Below are positions 34,801 through 44,202 of a stretch of DNA of 64,000 bases, piece by piece; position 1 is the stretch's first letter; the number at the start of each line of letters is the position of its first letter. The stretch is taken from assembly GCA_965221445.1 (NCBI GenBank), contig CBDCSF010000013.1, positions 682,001 through 746,000 of the forward strand. Direction: 5' to 3'. Source of the stretch: MPNP01 sp965221445. Its GTDB lineage: Bacteria; Pseudomonadota; Alphaproteobacteria; Rhodobacterales; Rhodobacteraceae. The position numbers were made by a program, and so were the translations under genes. The notes below the pieces were generated by a model. The model was not told the origin of the DNA. It worked only from the letters and a program-made list of their open reading frames with translations, and made no database searches.

Positions 34801-36495
34801 TTAAACAAACTGGAGTTCTGCCAGTTTGGAATATAATCCACCTTCCGAAACTAATTGATTATGGGTGCCCTCGGCTACAATTCTTCCCTTGTCAAATACC
34901 AGTATTCGATCCGCCATTCTTACTGTAGCCAATCTATGGGCAATCACGATTGTCGTTGCTTGGTTGGTCATGTCACTCAAGGCTTTTTGAACTGCAACTT
35001 CACTTGCGGAATCCAGCGATGACGTAGCTTCATCAAGTAATAGAACCGGAGATGATCTCAATATTGCCCTGGAAATTGCTATCCTTTGTTTTTGCCCTCC
35101 AGATAACAACATCCCCCTTTCCCCCAAAAGGGTATCGTAACCTTCTGGGAACTCATTCAAAAATTCATCTGCTACACCCGAAATCGCTGCTTGTTTTACC
35201 TCCTCATCGGTAGCGGTTGGCCTACCAAACCGAATATTCTCTCTTGCTGTATCAGAAAAAACCACAGGGTCCTGGGGTACTAAAGCCAGACAATTACGCA
35301 GATTCTTCTTTGTGATCTTTTTGATATCCATGTCATCAATAAGGATCTTCCCCTCCTGTGGATCAAAAAAACGGAGCAATAGTTGGAAAGTAGAGGTTTT
35401 ACCGGCTCCCGAAGGGCCAACAATGGCTACAGTCTCTCTTGGCCTGACAGTAAATGAAACGTTATCCAAGACCGATATCTCTGGCCGATTCTGGTATTGA
35501 AAACTAACATTTCGAAATTCGATTTTACCTGCTATCGGCATCGACAAGGTTATCGGGTTGGGTGGATCCTCAACCGTATCCCTTACCTCCAGAATTTCAA
35601 AGATCCTTTCCGTAGCACCGGCTGCCCTTACCAACTCTCCCCAAACTTCCGACAGGGCTGTTACTGATCCTCCAACCATTATAGCATAGATAACAAATTG
35701 GGTTAATTCGCCCGGGGTGATTACCCCGCTTAACATATCCCTGGTACCAATATAAATCACGATCCCTACTGCCGTAAAGGAAAGGGAAATGATCAACATT
35801 GTCATCAACCCTCGAATAAATATTCGCCGGTTGGCAGATTCGATATACCGGTCGGTTATTTTGAAAAAGGTCTGAATGCTTAACTCTTCGTGATTATTGG
35901 CCTGGATGGCATTGGTTGCATTAAGTGCTTCGGATACATTCCCCGAACCCTCTGCTATTCTGTCCTGATTTTCCTTGGTCAGGTTCCTGAGTTGTCTGGT
36001 TAGAACCAAAACGGGTATTAGAACAAAGGGAACCAAGACAATTGTAATCAGGGTTAGTTTGAAACTTGTAACAAGCATCAGAACCAAACCTCCACTTAAT
36101 AGAAGTGTGCTTCTGAGGGATACCGAAACTGAAGAACTGATTACGGTTAGAACAAGGGTGGTATCGGTGTTAAGTCTGGATAGAATTTCACCGGTCATCA
36201 GGTTTTCATAAAACTGTTGACTCATTTTTATGGTATGTGAAAATACCTCCTTCCGAATATCAGCTACTACCCGCTCACCAAGTCTTGTAACCAAAGCATA
36301 TCTGAGTGCAGAACCCATACCAAAGAGCAGTGTCGCAACGAATGCAAGAAACCCAATCTGGTTAATGCGGTCTAAATCTGCCGTAGCAAATCCATCAATG
36401 AACTGCCTGATAAAAATGGGGAGAATTAGGGTTATCGTTGCTGTTATGACCAGAATTATCAGGGTGAGGATCCCCTGAAGCCGGTATGGAACCAA
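34801..36495 (-). CDS. ABC exporter, fused permease-ATPase
   Basis: A half-transporter of about 564 residues: six membrane helices (residues 10-290) then a nucleotide-binding domain with Walker A GPSGAGKTSTFQLLL, signature LSGGQKQRIAISRAI, Walker B VLLLDEATSSLD and switch His AHRLATV. It works as a homodimer exporting lipid, drug or peptide. Start is uncertain: TTG 36495 is used, but in-frame sequence upstream (KPLSKLFQF) aligns with the usual family N-terminus and reaches back to a TAA without any ATG, GTG or TTG, so a rare start codon may be used. Confidence 0.88.
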   Translation of the reverse strand: MVPYRLQGILTLIILVITATITLILPIFIRQFIDGFATADLDRINQIGFLAFVATLLFGMGSALRYALVTRLGERVVADIRKEVFSHTIKMSQQFYENLMTGEILSRLNTDTTLVLTVISSSVSVSLRSTLLLSGGLVLMLVTSFKLTLITIVLVPFVLIPVLVLTRQLRNLTKENQDRIAEGSGNVSEALNATNAIQANNHEELSIQTFFKITDRYIESANRRIFIRGLMTMLIISLSFTAVGIVIYIGTRDMLSGVITPGELTQFVIYAIMVGGSVTALSEVWGELVRAAGATERIFEILEVRDTVEDPPNPITLSMPIAGKIEFRNVSFQYQNRPEISVLDNVSFTVRPRETVAIVGPSGAGKTSTFQLLLRFFDPQEGKILIDDMDIKKITKKNLRNCLALVPQDPVVFSDTARENIRFGRPTATDEEVKQAAISGVADEFLNEFPEGYDTLLGERGMLLSGGQKQRIAISRAILRSSPVLLLDEATSSLDSASEVAVQKALSDMTNQATTIVIAHRLATVRMADRILVFDKGRIVAEGTHNQLVSEGGLYSKLAELQFV

Positions 36496-36573
36496 AAACT
36501 GGAACAGCTTTGACAGTGGTTTTACTGAACGATCGGAATTCTTGGATATTGCTCGTTACCATATTAGGTGATT

Positions 36574-36647
36574 TGGAGCGGGTGATGGGAATCGAACCCA
36601 CGTATTCAGCTTGGAAGGCTGCTGCTCTACCATTGAGCTACACCCGC
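36574..36647 (-). tRNA. tRNA-Gly (TCC)
   Basis: Minus-strand cloverleaf: acceptor GCGGGTG pairs with CACCCGC, D-arm TAGCTCAATGGTAGAGC, anticodon loop CTTCCAA giving TCC, T-arm with GGTTCGATTC, encoded CCA. Confidence 0.96.
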
Positions 36648-36706
36648 ATAAAATCAGCCAGAAAAAAATTCTTCTAATCCCAATTTAAGCTGATGTTTTC
36701 GTCTTT

Positions 36707-36719
36707 GAGCTACACCCGC
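36707..36719 (-). repeat. Partial copy of the tRNA-Gly 5' end
   Basis: GAGCTACACCCGC at 36707-36719 repeats the acceptor and D-stem start of the tRNA-Gly gene (36635-36647) in the same orientation, about 72 bp away. The match extends to TTGAGCTACACCCGC with two more bases. It looks like a trace of a past tRNA-associated duplication or integration. Confidence 0.6.
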
Positions 36720-36807
36720 TTAAGTTCCAGAAAATTTAGGATCATTATCCTGAATTTCAACCGCAATAATAATCCTGCACTGATTTTTTCCTGTTTGCCT
36801 GGAATGC

Positions 36808-37044
36808 CTAAACCTCCCTTCTTAGGGATTTCAGTAAACTGTGTATTTCCTTTGCTTCGTCCAAACCTTCCTCAAGAGCAAGGATGTACCCCTGAGTAAG
36901 GAAAAAACACCCTTCATCTATCTTTTCGAGAGACAATAGCCTTTTCCCCCATTCCAGATACAGTAAGGCCAGTTCATCGTATTTTTCTTTACAAAACAGG
37001 TCCAGTACGAGCTGATTGTATTTCTCAAAATCCGGGTCAGACAA
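36808..37044 (-). CDS. Small helical hypothetical protein
   Basis: A 78-residue protein, acidic and mostly helical (MSDPDFEKYNQLVLDLFCKE, and LSLEKIDEGCFFLTQGYILA), suggesting a two- or three-helix TPR-like unit. No catalytic motif is present. It is 42 bp from the Rieske oxygenase gene on the same strand, downstream of it, and may be co-transcribed. Function unknown. Confidence 0.6.
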   Translation of the reverse strand: MSDPDFEKYNQLVLDLFCKEKYDELALLYLEWGKRLLSLEKIDEGCFFLTQGYILALEEGLDEAKEIHSLLKSLRREV

Positions 37045-37086
37045 ACGGTACTAATCCTTCATGAAAAAACTGGTTTCCAGACCCGG

Positions 37087-38274
37087 TCAGGTATTTCCAT
37101 ATCGACTGGCATGCAGATTGTCACCAACCCATTTATGGAACACATGTGTGGGGCTGTCCATTACGGGAGAAAATTTCCCGCCATCGAAAAAGATGCCATA
37201 CCTGCCTTTTTGCATTCCTTCCACTACGAATAAATCTTCCTCCAGTACCCCTCTCCACTGTACAGAATTTTTCTTGATCAGTTCTTTGAGGTCAGGCCTG
37301 GTCTCTGGATCAAAGCTGTAAAAGATCTCGTTTCGCTCAATGGTTCGACCTGGACCTTGAGGAAGCAGTATGATGGCATATCCATGATCCCTTTGGGTTG
37401 CCAACATAACGTTGGGAAACAAAACAATATACTCTGCACCGCTATCCCAGAACTCACTTAAATTGTCGAAATCCGGAAATCTTTCACCCTGATCACCTAC
37501 AATTTGCCTGTAAACCAAAGTACCCTGGCCTGAAAAATGACCTGGTTCTTCTATATGGTAGTGATCCTCCAATCTCGAATAGCTGTTCAAACCAGGGTGG
37601 ATCCACGGCAAGTGATAACTTTCGCAATAATTCTCCACCGCCAATTTCCAGTTACAGGCCACATCAAAATTAAAGGCCGAAACTGGGCCGCCGTGATACA
37701 TGGGCTGCTCGTGCTCATGCCATCTCTTAAGAAGTTTTGAAGCATACTCCCTGAATGGAGGTGCCTTGCCGGACACATTGACAAAGACGATATCTCTCCA
37801 TACAAATGAGGTTATTTTGAATAAACCAAGGTCATCTCTGACGATATGTTCATCAATGTTCATCCCCGGGCCCCCAACGTGCGGAGTTGCTCTCAATGAA
37901 CCATCCAGATTATAGCTCCAACTATGATACGGACATCGGATGGTACCTCTTAAATTGCAATTTTTTTCGACCAAAATCATGCCACGGTGACGACAGGTAT
38001 TTTGGAAAACCTTAATTTTACCCTCATGATTTCTAACCATCAGCAAGGGTAAACCAGCAAAATTTACAGGGGAAACATCACCAGGATTGGGAATATCCGA
38101 ACCTAATCCGATGCCAGCCCAGTTATTAAATAGCAGGACTTCCCTTTCCTCTTCATAGGTGGCTTGATCTACGTAATGGTTATTGGGCAAACCTTTTGCA
38201 CCTTCAACGCCCTGTCGAACAAGTTGTAGATCCCGATCAGCTTCTACATCCATAATCCCCTCCATTTCTCCCAA
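37087..38274 (-). CDS. Rieske aromatic-ring-hydroxylating oxygenase alpha subunit
   Basis: A 395-residue protein. Rieske [2Fe-2S] motif CRHRGMILVEKNCNLRGTIR followed by CPYHSW (CxH...CxxH, residues about 92-115). The mononuclear iron site is in NWKLAVENYCESYHLPWIHP (two His), with a third acidic ligand expected near the C-terminus. Enzymes of this subgroup demethylate or hydroxylate quaternary amines, or hydroxylate aromatic rings. No reductase or beta subunit gene is adjacent, so it must use an unlinked reductase. Substrate undetermined. Confidence 0.88.
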   Translation of the reverse strand: MGEMEGIMDVEADRDLQLVRQGVEGAKGLPNNHYVDQATYEEEREVLLFNNWAGIGLGSDIPNPGDVSPVNFAGLPLLMVRNHEGKIKVFQNTCRHRGMILVEKNCNLRGTIRCPYHSWSYNLDGSLRATPHVGGPGMNIDEHIVRDDLGLFKITSFVWRDIVFVNVSGKAPPFREYASKLLKRWHEHEQPMYHGGPVSAFNFDVACNWKLAVENYCESYHLPWIHPGLNSYSRLEDHYHIEEPGHFSGQGTLVYRQIVGDQGERFPDFDNLSEFWDSGAEYIVLFPNVMLATQRDHGYAIILLPQGPGRTIERNEIFYSFDPETRPDLKELIKKNSVQWRGVLEEDLFVVEGMQKGRYGIFFDGGKFSPVMDSPTHVFHKWVGDNLHASRYGNT

Positions 38275-38377
38275 GAAATATCAAATTTATAATCTGATGA
38301 AGTTCAACAAATCGTAAGAATTTCATTACGCAATAATCCTTGGATTTCAATACTGAAAACTTTGGTTCAACTACACT

Positions 38378-39532
38378 TTATGACCTGAATAATACCTTCT
38401 TTGATTTAATTTCTTCAATATTTTTTGTTCCTATTTGACCCATGTTGGATTTCATATCCTCTGCAAGAATATGAATGAGGTGTTCCACTCCTCTTTCCTG
38501 CATGGCACTCACGGCATAATGGAAAGCACGACCCAGAAATACAAAATCTGCACCCGAAGCAAGTGCTCTAATAATATCAAGACCCCCCTTGATACCAGAA
38601 TCGTAGATGATGGGGTAATCCCTACCTAAGCTTTCCCTTACCTTGGGTAATTGTTCAATTGGTGCAGGTCCACCCTCAAACTGTCTACCTGAATGGTTGG
38701 ATACCCAAATACCATCAACTCCCAATTGTTTCAATCTCACGGCATCTTCGGGTATCATGACCCCCTTTACCAATAGATCGCCCTTCCATTCCTCCCTGAT
38801 GTGGTTCATTGTAGGCCAATCCATATTTCCCCGGTAAAGGGAACCAGCAGTTGTGCTACCATCTTTATCTTTTTTGTCACCTTTGTCATAACTTTCCAGG
38901 AGTTTCAATCTTGGCATGCCTTCCCGCATTCGGGCCAAACTCCAATGTGGACATTTTACTGCTGAAACAATATGGGACAGAGTTATTTTGGGTGGATAAA
39001 CAAGCCCTGCCCTTCTTTGTCTCTCTCTTCTGGATTGCTCGGGGACATCCACAGTAACAACCAACTTATCAAATCCGGCATCACGAACTCGATTTAGAAT
39101 GTCTCTTCTGACCTCTCCACTATATGGTACATAAAGTTGAAACCATCCATGACTGCCAATCATGGAGGACACATCTTCTGGCAAGGCTGCAGCTACGGTT
39201 GAAAGGCAAAATGGAATATTTGCTGTACGGGCCATGCTAGCAAGGATTTTTTCAGCCCCTGGCCATATCAACCCTGACATGCCAACAGGTGCAATACCAA
39301 TCGGAATAGGGTAGGTTTTTCCCATAAATTTTTGTGACAGATCATAGTCGATTTGACCATGTAGAATTTCTGGCATAAACCTAATCTGATCCAGCCGGTA
39401 TCGGTTCTCTCTAACTCCATATTCGCTACCCGTACCACTATCAAGATACTCAAAAGCAAATTTTGGTATTTTTCTTTTGGCCAATTTCCGGAGGTCTGCA
39501 ATAGAAGGAAATTTGATGTCGAGATTGTTCAA
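38378..39532 (-). CDS. FMN-dependent alpha-hydroxy acid dehydrogenase (LldD type)
   Basis: A 384-residue flavoprotein of the lactate dehydrogenase/glycolate oxidase family. Markers are FAFEYLDSGTGSEYG-type N-terminus, GIAPVGMSGLIWPGAEK, the catalytic His in WVSNHSGRQFEGGPAPIEQL, and the FMN phosphate site SGIKGGLDIIRALASGADFV. It oxidises an L-2-hydroxy acid, probably lactate, to the 2-keto acid and passes electrons to quinone. The neighbour is a Rieske oxygenase on the same strand 103 bp downstream; a joint pathway is possible but unproven. Confidence 0.9.
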   Translation of the reverse strand: MNNLDIKFPSIADLRKLAKRKIPKFAFEYLDSGTGSEYGVRENRYRLDQIRFMPEILHGQIDYDLSQKFMGKTYPIPIGIAPVGMSGLIWPGAEKILASMARTANIPFCLSTVAAALPEDVSSMIGSHGWFQLYVPYSGEVRRDILNRVRDAGFDKLVVTVDVPEQSRRERQRRAGLVYPPKITLSHIVSAVKCPHWSLARMREGMPRLKLLESYDKGDKKDKDGSTTAGSLYRGNMDWPTMNHIREEWKGDLLVKGVMIPEDAVRLKQLGVDGIWVSNHSGRQFEGGPAPIEQLPKVRESLGRDYPIIYDSGIKGGLDIIRALASGADFVFLGRAFHYAVSAMQERGVEHLIHILAEDMKSNMGQIGTKNIEEIKSKKVLFRS

Positions 39533-39645
39533 TACGACTCCATTTATTTCTGGTAATTTTCTACCACGTGGCTATTATTAATATCTGGTGAAACCTGTGA
39601 GTTCCTTTTGCTAATATAATATCTCATTCTGGTTTAGGCTTACCA

Positions 39646-40710
39646 TTGCTGGAATTAGAAAAAATTTCAATATCCATCCTCGAATTATTTCCTGCTGAGT
39701 TCTCGCGGGATTTTTCGCACAAGATGACTGAGTGGGGAATATTCCCCTTCACCTCCACAAAAATGCCCCACAAGAACCTCACGACCCAGTTAGGAAAAAT
39801 TTCATTGGATAATCCATTGGGGCTACCTTCGGGATTGGATAAAAATGGAACTTCAATAAAAGGATTGTTTAAGACGGGTATTTCCTTCCTGGAAGTAGGT
39901 ACGGTAACTCCCTATCCACAAGTAGGAAACAACAAACCAAGACTTTTCAGAATATCTTCCTCACATGAACTTATCAACAGGCTTGGATTAAATAATCACG
40001 GGGCTAAAGCCATAGGTAAAAGACTTCAACAGTGGTCAAGCATGGGAATTATTGGTCTAAGTATTGGTTACAACAGAAATTCCAAAGATCCAATTCAAGA
40101 CTTCCTCACTGTAATCTCAATTTGTGGATCCCATGCAGATTACTTTGCTTTGAATATTTCTTGCCCGAACATCAATGTACATTTGGACTTGAGCACGCCA
40201 GAAAACTTATCCACTTTGTTGAACAGAATTACCCAAACGCAAAGAGAATTGGGATTGGACAAGCCTGTTTATTTGAAACTATCACCCGACTATGATCGAA
40301 ATCAACTGAAAGAAATTATCTCGGTTTCTCTCCAAGATGGTGTTGACGGTTTTATCGCAACCAATTCTACCACATCCAGACCGACTTCATCCAATCCAAT
40401 TTATCAGGAAAAGGGCGGCCTGACTGGCCCATTCCTATTTAGTATTTCTACCAGAGTCTTGGCCCAGGTTTACTCACTGACAGAAGGGAAAGTACCCTTA
40501 ATTGGAGTAGGGGGGATTTCTTCTGCAGTGGATGCCTATACCAAAATTAAAGCTGGGGCTTCAGCCCTTCAACTCTATACCGCCCTCTGTTATCAGGGCA
40601 CAGGAGTAATCAAAGAGATAGGTATGGGACTAAGCCACCTGCTGGAAAATGATGGGTATTCGAATGTAATTGAGGCTGTGGGTACTGACCACCTGAAGTG
40701 GTTAGACTAA
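39646..40710 (+). CDS. pyrD: Quinone-dependent dihydroorotate dehydrogenase
   Basis: A 354-residue class 2 enzyme. It has the N-terminal helical region, GLPSGLDKNGTSIKGLFKTG, LEVGTVTPYPQVGNNKPRLF (FMN-contact), the catalytic region FALNISCPNINVH with Ser, and late VPLIGVGGISSAVDAYTKIK and GASALQLYTAL. It oxidises dihydroorotate to orotate at the inner membrane in pyrimidine synthesis. The start is a TTG at 39646; no ATG retains the full N-terminus. It is convergent with the MATE gene, with a 4-bp overlap of the stop codons. Confidence 0.93.
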   Translation: MLELEKISISILELFPAEFSRDFSHKMTEWGIFPFTSTKMPHKNLTTQLGKISLDNPLGLPSGLDKNGTSIKGLFKTGISFLEVGTVTPYPQVGNNKPRLFRISSSHELINRLGLNNHGAKAIGKRLQQWSSMGIIGLSIGYNRNSKDPIQDFLTVISICGSHADYFALNISCPNINVHLDLSTPENLSTLLNRITQTQRELGLDKPVYLKLSPDYDRNQLKEIISVSLQDGVDGFIATNSTTSRPTSSNPIYQEKGGLTGPFLFSISTRVLAQVYSLTEGKVPLIGVGGISSAVDAYTKIKAGASALQLYTALCYQGTGVIKEIGMGLSHLLENDGYSNVIEAVGTDHLKWLD

Positions 40711-42038
40711 ACCCTTTCCTCATTATCCATTCTTTCCAGCTCAGGATATTTTAAAGCAAGGGTAATTGCCCGAAATATGAACAGGATATAGAGTGAAACC
40801 CACAATCCTGTATTCCCCAATATGGGAACCGTTATAGCCAGGGTAATGAGATAGGAAATGAACGAGACAATCATGCCATTTCTCATTTCCTTCGTTTTGG
40901 TTGCCCCGATAAATATACCATCAAGAAACCACGACGGACCACCAATAATTGGCACGAAAACCACCCACCACAGGTATTTTATTGCTTCAGTACGAACCAT
41001 TGGTTCGGTAGTCATAATTGAAATAATTATGGGACCCAATAAGGCAAAAACCAAGGTAACTAAGCAGGCTGTTATCATACCCCAAACACTGGTGAGGAAG
41101 GATGACTTGCGAATTGCAGCCTGATTCCCTGCGCCAATTGACTGGCCAACCAGTGCTTCTGAGGAAAAGGCAAACCCATCAAGAGCAAATGCTGTTAAGA
41201 ACAGAAATTGCAGGAGTATCTGATTGGCCGCAAGCGTAATATCACCAAAGTCAGAGGAAATAAACAAAAAGGAAACAAGAGCAATTCCCAAAAATAATGA
41301 TCTGATAAGGATATCGGTATTAACCGAAACCATCCTCCTCATTTTGGGTTGATCGAATATCTTATTGAACTCGGTCCAGAACCTAATCCACAATGCTTCC
41401 TTGCAAAGATAAAGGCCTAACGCCAGGGCAAACCACTCTGCAATCAAAGTAGCAAACGCAACTCCTTCTACACCATAACCCAGTCCTAAAACAAAAAGAA
41501 TATCAAGAATGACATTCAATCCATTCATGGCTAACTGAAGAACCAGCACTGATCGGGTTCGTTCCAATGCTATCAACCATCCGGTAATGCCGTAGATTGC
41601 TATTGCTGCCGGGGCCGAAAAAATTCTAATCCTTACATATTTTTCGGTAAGATGTTCAACTTCTGGAGAGGCGGGTACAATTTTTATAGCCAAGCTCAAG
41701 ATTTGATAATGAAGGATAACCACCAATATTCCAAGGGCGATGCCGATAAACAATGACCTGAAGATAATCATTGATAACTCATAGTCATCCCCCTTTCCTC
41801 TTTCCTGGCTAGCCAAACCGGAAGTACCCATCCGGAGAAACCCAAATAGACCATATATCGTTGTTAGGATTATGGAACCCAAGCCTACAGCACCAATGGG
41901 AGCAGCTTCACCCAATTGTCCGATAACCCCGGTATCGACAGCGCCCAGAATGGGAACTGTCGCATTTGATAACAAAATGGGAATTGCTATTTTGAGAATT
42001 CGTCGGTGGGTAATTTCACCCACAGAATGATTAGCCAT
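40707..42038 (-). CDS. MATE family efflux transporter (DinF-like)
   Basis: A 443-residue, twelve-helix transporter. DinF/NorM-type signatures are LPILLSNATVPILGAVDTGV near the N-terminus, then GFLRMGTSGLASQ and the later ALDGFAFSSEALVGQSIGAG. MATE proteins export cationic drugs or toxins with Na+ or H+. Just downstream of two thioesterase genes with a 3-bp gap, so the three are probably one transcription unit, although a functional link is not evident. Confidence 0.9.
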   Translation of the reverse strand: MANHSVGEITHRRILKIAIPILLSNATVPILGAVDTGVIGQLGEAAPIGAVGLGSIILTTIYGLFGFLRMGTSGLASQERGKGDDYELSMIIFRSLFIGIALGILVVILHYQILSLAIKIVPASPEVEHLTEKYVRIRIFSAPAAIAIYGITGWLIALERTRSVLVLQLAMNGLNVILDILFVLGLGYGVEGVAFATLIAEWFALALGLYLCKEALWIRFWTEFNKIFDQPKMRRMVSVNTDILIRSLFLGIALVSFLFISSDFGDITLAANQILLQFLFLTAFALDGFAFSSEALVGQSIGAGNQAAIRKSSFLTSVWGMITACLVTLVFALLGPIIISIMTTEPMVRTEAIKYLWWVVFVPIIGGPSWFLDGIFIGATKTKEMRNGMIVSFISYLITLAITVPILGNTGLWVSLYILFIFRAITLALKYPELERMDNEERV

Positions 42039-42041
42039 TGT

Positions 42042-42512
42042 CTAAATCAGGAGAAAATGACCAGTACCCTGAGCGAATAACCTGGTTCTTTCTTCCTGCC
42101 AAGATTCTACCTGAACGGAGGCATATCTTCGCCCCATCCGATTGATCTTGGCTCTAGCAAATGAATCCTTGGGGGTTCCTCCGCGAAGGTAGTCAACGGA
42201 AAAAGATATGGTTTTTGGTAATACAATTTCTCTCGGGCCCGTAGGTATGGTTTCAGTATTTTTTCCCAAAGCCAGTCTCTTTAGGCATAGATCGACTTTA
42301 GCAGTTATTTCCAATAGGGATGCTGTTACCCCACCATGAAGGGCGGGGACATCAGGATTACCGATAAAGTGTTTCCTAAAAGGAAGTCTTACAGTTAACT
42401 CATCACCGCGTAAATCCAATCGGATCCCTAAAAATCTCAAATAGGGAATACCTTCAATTACTCTTAAATTAAGTACTTGATCCCTGGAATCTTCTGTAAT
42501 CAGCTGGTTCAT
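42042..42512 (-). CDS. PaaI-type hotdog thioesterase
   Basis: A 156-residue hotdog-fold protein with the segment VPALHGGVTASLLEITAKVD (HGG...D/E catalytic motif of PaaI thioesterases) and a long central strand ISFSVDYLRGGTPKDSFARA. It hydrolyses acyl- or aryl-CoA thioesters. It follows the second hotdog gene by a 4-bp gap, so the two form a tandem pair that may act as a heteromer or arose by duplication and divergence. Confidence 0.8.
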   Translation of the reverse strand: MNQLITEDSRDQVLNLRVIEGIPYLRFLGIRLDLRGDELTVRLPFRKHFIGNPDVPALHGGVTASLLEITAKVDLCLKRLALGKNTETIPTGPREIVLPKTISFSVDYLRGGTPKDSFARAKINRMGRRYASVQVESWQEERTRLFAQGTGHFLLI

Positions 42513-42516
42513 AAGT

Positions 42517-42939
42517 TTAATTCAATGTAAATGTTGCGTGGGCTGTTGCTACCGGCCTGCTTTTGTCCTCATCAAAGGCTACAACCCTTACAAAGGCTAC
42601 GGTTCTGGTTACATTATAACAATCTGCCTCTGCTGTAATTTTCTGCCCTGGATTGGCTGGGCGCATATAGTCGACTTTCAAGTTCAAAGTTGCCATAGAG
42701 GTGTTAACGTCTGGATGAGTCAAAACTGCCAAGCCACAACAGGTATCCATTAATGCTGTAACCGCGCCACCGTCGATGACCCCAGTCGCCGGATTGCCAA
42801 TTATCAATAAATCATACGGAACCGACATAACCGCCCTGCTCTCCCCAATTTCATCGACTCTCATGTTCAATGCCTTGGAGAAAGGAAGCCTTTTGATGAA
42901 CTTGTTGGCATCCGTCAAATCTGATGGAATTTGAAACAT
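42517..42939 (-). CDS. PaaI-type hotdog thioesterase
   Basis: A 140-residue hotdog protein with GVIDGGAVTALMDTCCGLAV (DGG variant of the PaaI motif) and LNLKVDYMRPANPGQKITAE, which is typical of the acyl-CoA thioesterase/PaaI group. It is the first gene of the thioesterase-thioesterase-MATE unit; its promoter lies in the gap shared with the Mn-transporter gene. The substrate is unknown. Confidence 0.83.
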   Translation of the reverse strand: MFQIPSDLTDANKFIKRLPFSKALNMRVDEIGESRAVMSVPYDLLIIGNPATGVIDGGAVTALMDTCCGLAVLTHPDVNTSMATLNLKVDYMRPANPGQKITAEADCYNVTRTVAFVRVVAFDEDKSRPVATAHATFTLN

Positions 42940-43016
42940 CCTACAGATGTAAGGCAGTTTTTCTTTTTTATTAGAGATTACTTGATAAATTGGGATCAGT
43001 TCTTTAAATTGTCTTG

Positions 43017-43039
43017 TTGATAATGATTCTCAATTGCAA
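43017..43039 (+). promoter_or_regulatory. Possible Fur/Mur-type operator
   Basis: TTGATAATGATTCTCAATTG, ending 8 bp before the start of the transporter gene at 43045, contains GATAATGATTCTCA, which matches much of the Fur consensus half-sites (GATAATGAT-type). In Alphaproteobacteria related regulators (Mur, Irr) use similar sites to control manganese and iron genes. The position close to the start codon fits repression. The call is by eye only. Confidence 0.45.
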
Positions 43040-43044
43040 GTACA

Positions 43045-44202
43045 ATGAATTTTACAAGACAAACACATTACACAAACACATTTTCATTTGGTAAGGCAGT
43101 AAAGAACACATTTCCTAGGGGGGGCAGACGACCTCTTGTTGCCTTGTTGCTGATTGTATTAGCTCTATGGCCGGGCACCTTGGGTCAATTAACCCGGGAA
43201 ATGATTGTTGATGCTTATACCCAGGTAAGTGTTTTTGTGGCAGCAACCCTGCTCTTGATTTATGGGGCTGAACGTATCTTTCATTTCAATATTGGCGAGG
43301 TATTGAAGCGATCTAAAAATTTCGAAATTCCCCTCGCTGCTCTCTTGGGGGCAACACCTGGTTGTGGTGGCGCTGTTGTTGTTGTAGCTGCTTACTCTTC
43401 TGGTCATACCAGTTTTGGTGCGGTTGTTGCCACTTTAACAGCCACCATGGGGGACGCAGCATTTCTTTTGATCGCAACTCGACCCGACGCGGCAGCGGTA
43501 GTTCTACCTCTCGCTTTCATTGTTGCCACACTTTTTGGTTGGATGATTGATAGGTGGGGACCTGATTTTCGAACTCAAGCCAGTAGTAAAAATTCTGATT
43601 TGATTCCTCGGATTGGAAAAACCCAATGGCCACATTTGATTTACCTGGTGTGTATTTTTCCAGGTTTGATTTTGGGCGTTTGTCAATTATTGCAAGTTGA
43701 TATTTATAATACCTTTGGGACCTTACCTTTGGTTGTTTCCTTATTAGGTACAATTGTAGGCTTATACATTTGGACTTTTTCCCCGGTAAAGGCCATGTCC
43801 AACCCAAACGATACTCCGATCACTCGAATGGCTGTGGAAACCAGTTTTATTTCTATATGGGTAATCGGTGCTTATCTTCTTTACGAATATATGGTTGCAT
43901 TCACTCCCCTGGATTTAAATGAGATCTTTCAAATTGTTACTCCTTTACTTCCGTTGGCAGGAGTAATTATAGGTTTTATACCGGGTTGTGGACCACAGGT
44001 TCTGGTAACTGCTCTTTATATCAATGGTCTCCTTCCTTTTGCAGCCTTACTGGGAAATGCCATTTCCAACGATGGTGATGCCCTCTTTCCGGCAATTGCC
44101 ATTAATCCAAAGGTTGCTTTTTGGGCCACCTTGATTTCCGCCATTCCAGCCTTAATACTGGCTTACGGGTTTTACTTTCTTTTGCCCAACTTTTTGAATT
44201 AA
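43045..44202 (+). CDS. Putative manganese transporter, multi-helix permease
   Basis: A 385-residue integral membrane protein with about ten helices in two inverted repeats. Each half carries a matching motif, GATPGCGGAVVVVAAYSSG (about residue 104) and GFIPGCGPQVLVTALYINGL (about residue 318), characteristic of a family annotated as putative manganese transporter, related in layout to arsenic-efflux-like permeases. Direction of transport is not proven; the PGCG motifs probably line the ion path. A Fur/Mur-like box lies immediately upstream, which fits metal control. Confidence 0.75.
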   Translation: MNFTRQTHYTNTFSFGKAVKNTFPRGGRRPLVALLLIVLALWPGTLGQLTREMIVDAYTQVSVFVAATLLLIYGAERIFHFNIGEVLKRSKNFEIPLAALLGATPGCGGAVVVVAAYSSGHTSFGAVVATLTATMGDAAFLLIATRPDAAAVVLPLAFIVATLFGWMIDRWGPDFRTQASSKNSDLIPRIGKTQWPHLIYLVCIFPGLILGVCQLLQVDIYNTFGTLPLVVSLLGTIVGLYIWTFSPVKAMSNPNDTPITRMAVETSFISIWVIGAYLLYEYMVAFTPLDLNEIFQIVTPLLPLAGVIIGFIPGCGPQVLVTALYINGLLPFAALLGNAISNDGDALFPAIAINPKVAFWATLISAIPALILAYGFYFLLPNFLN

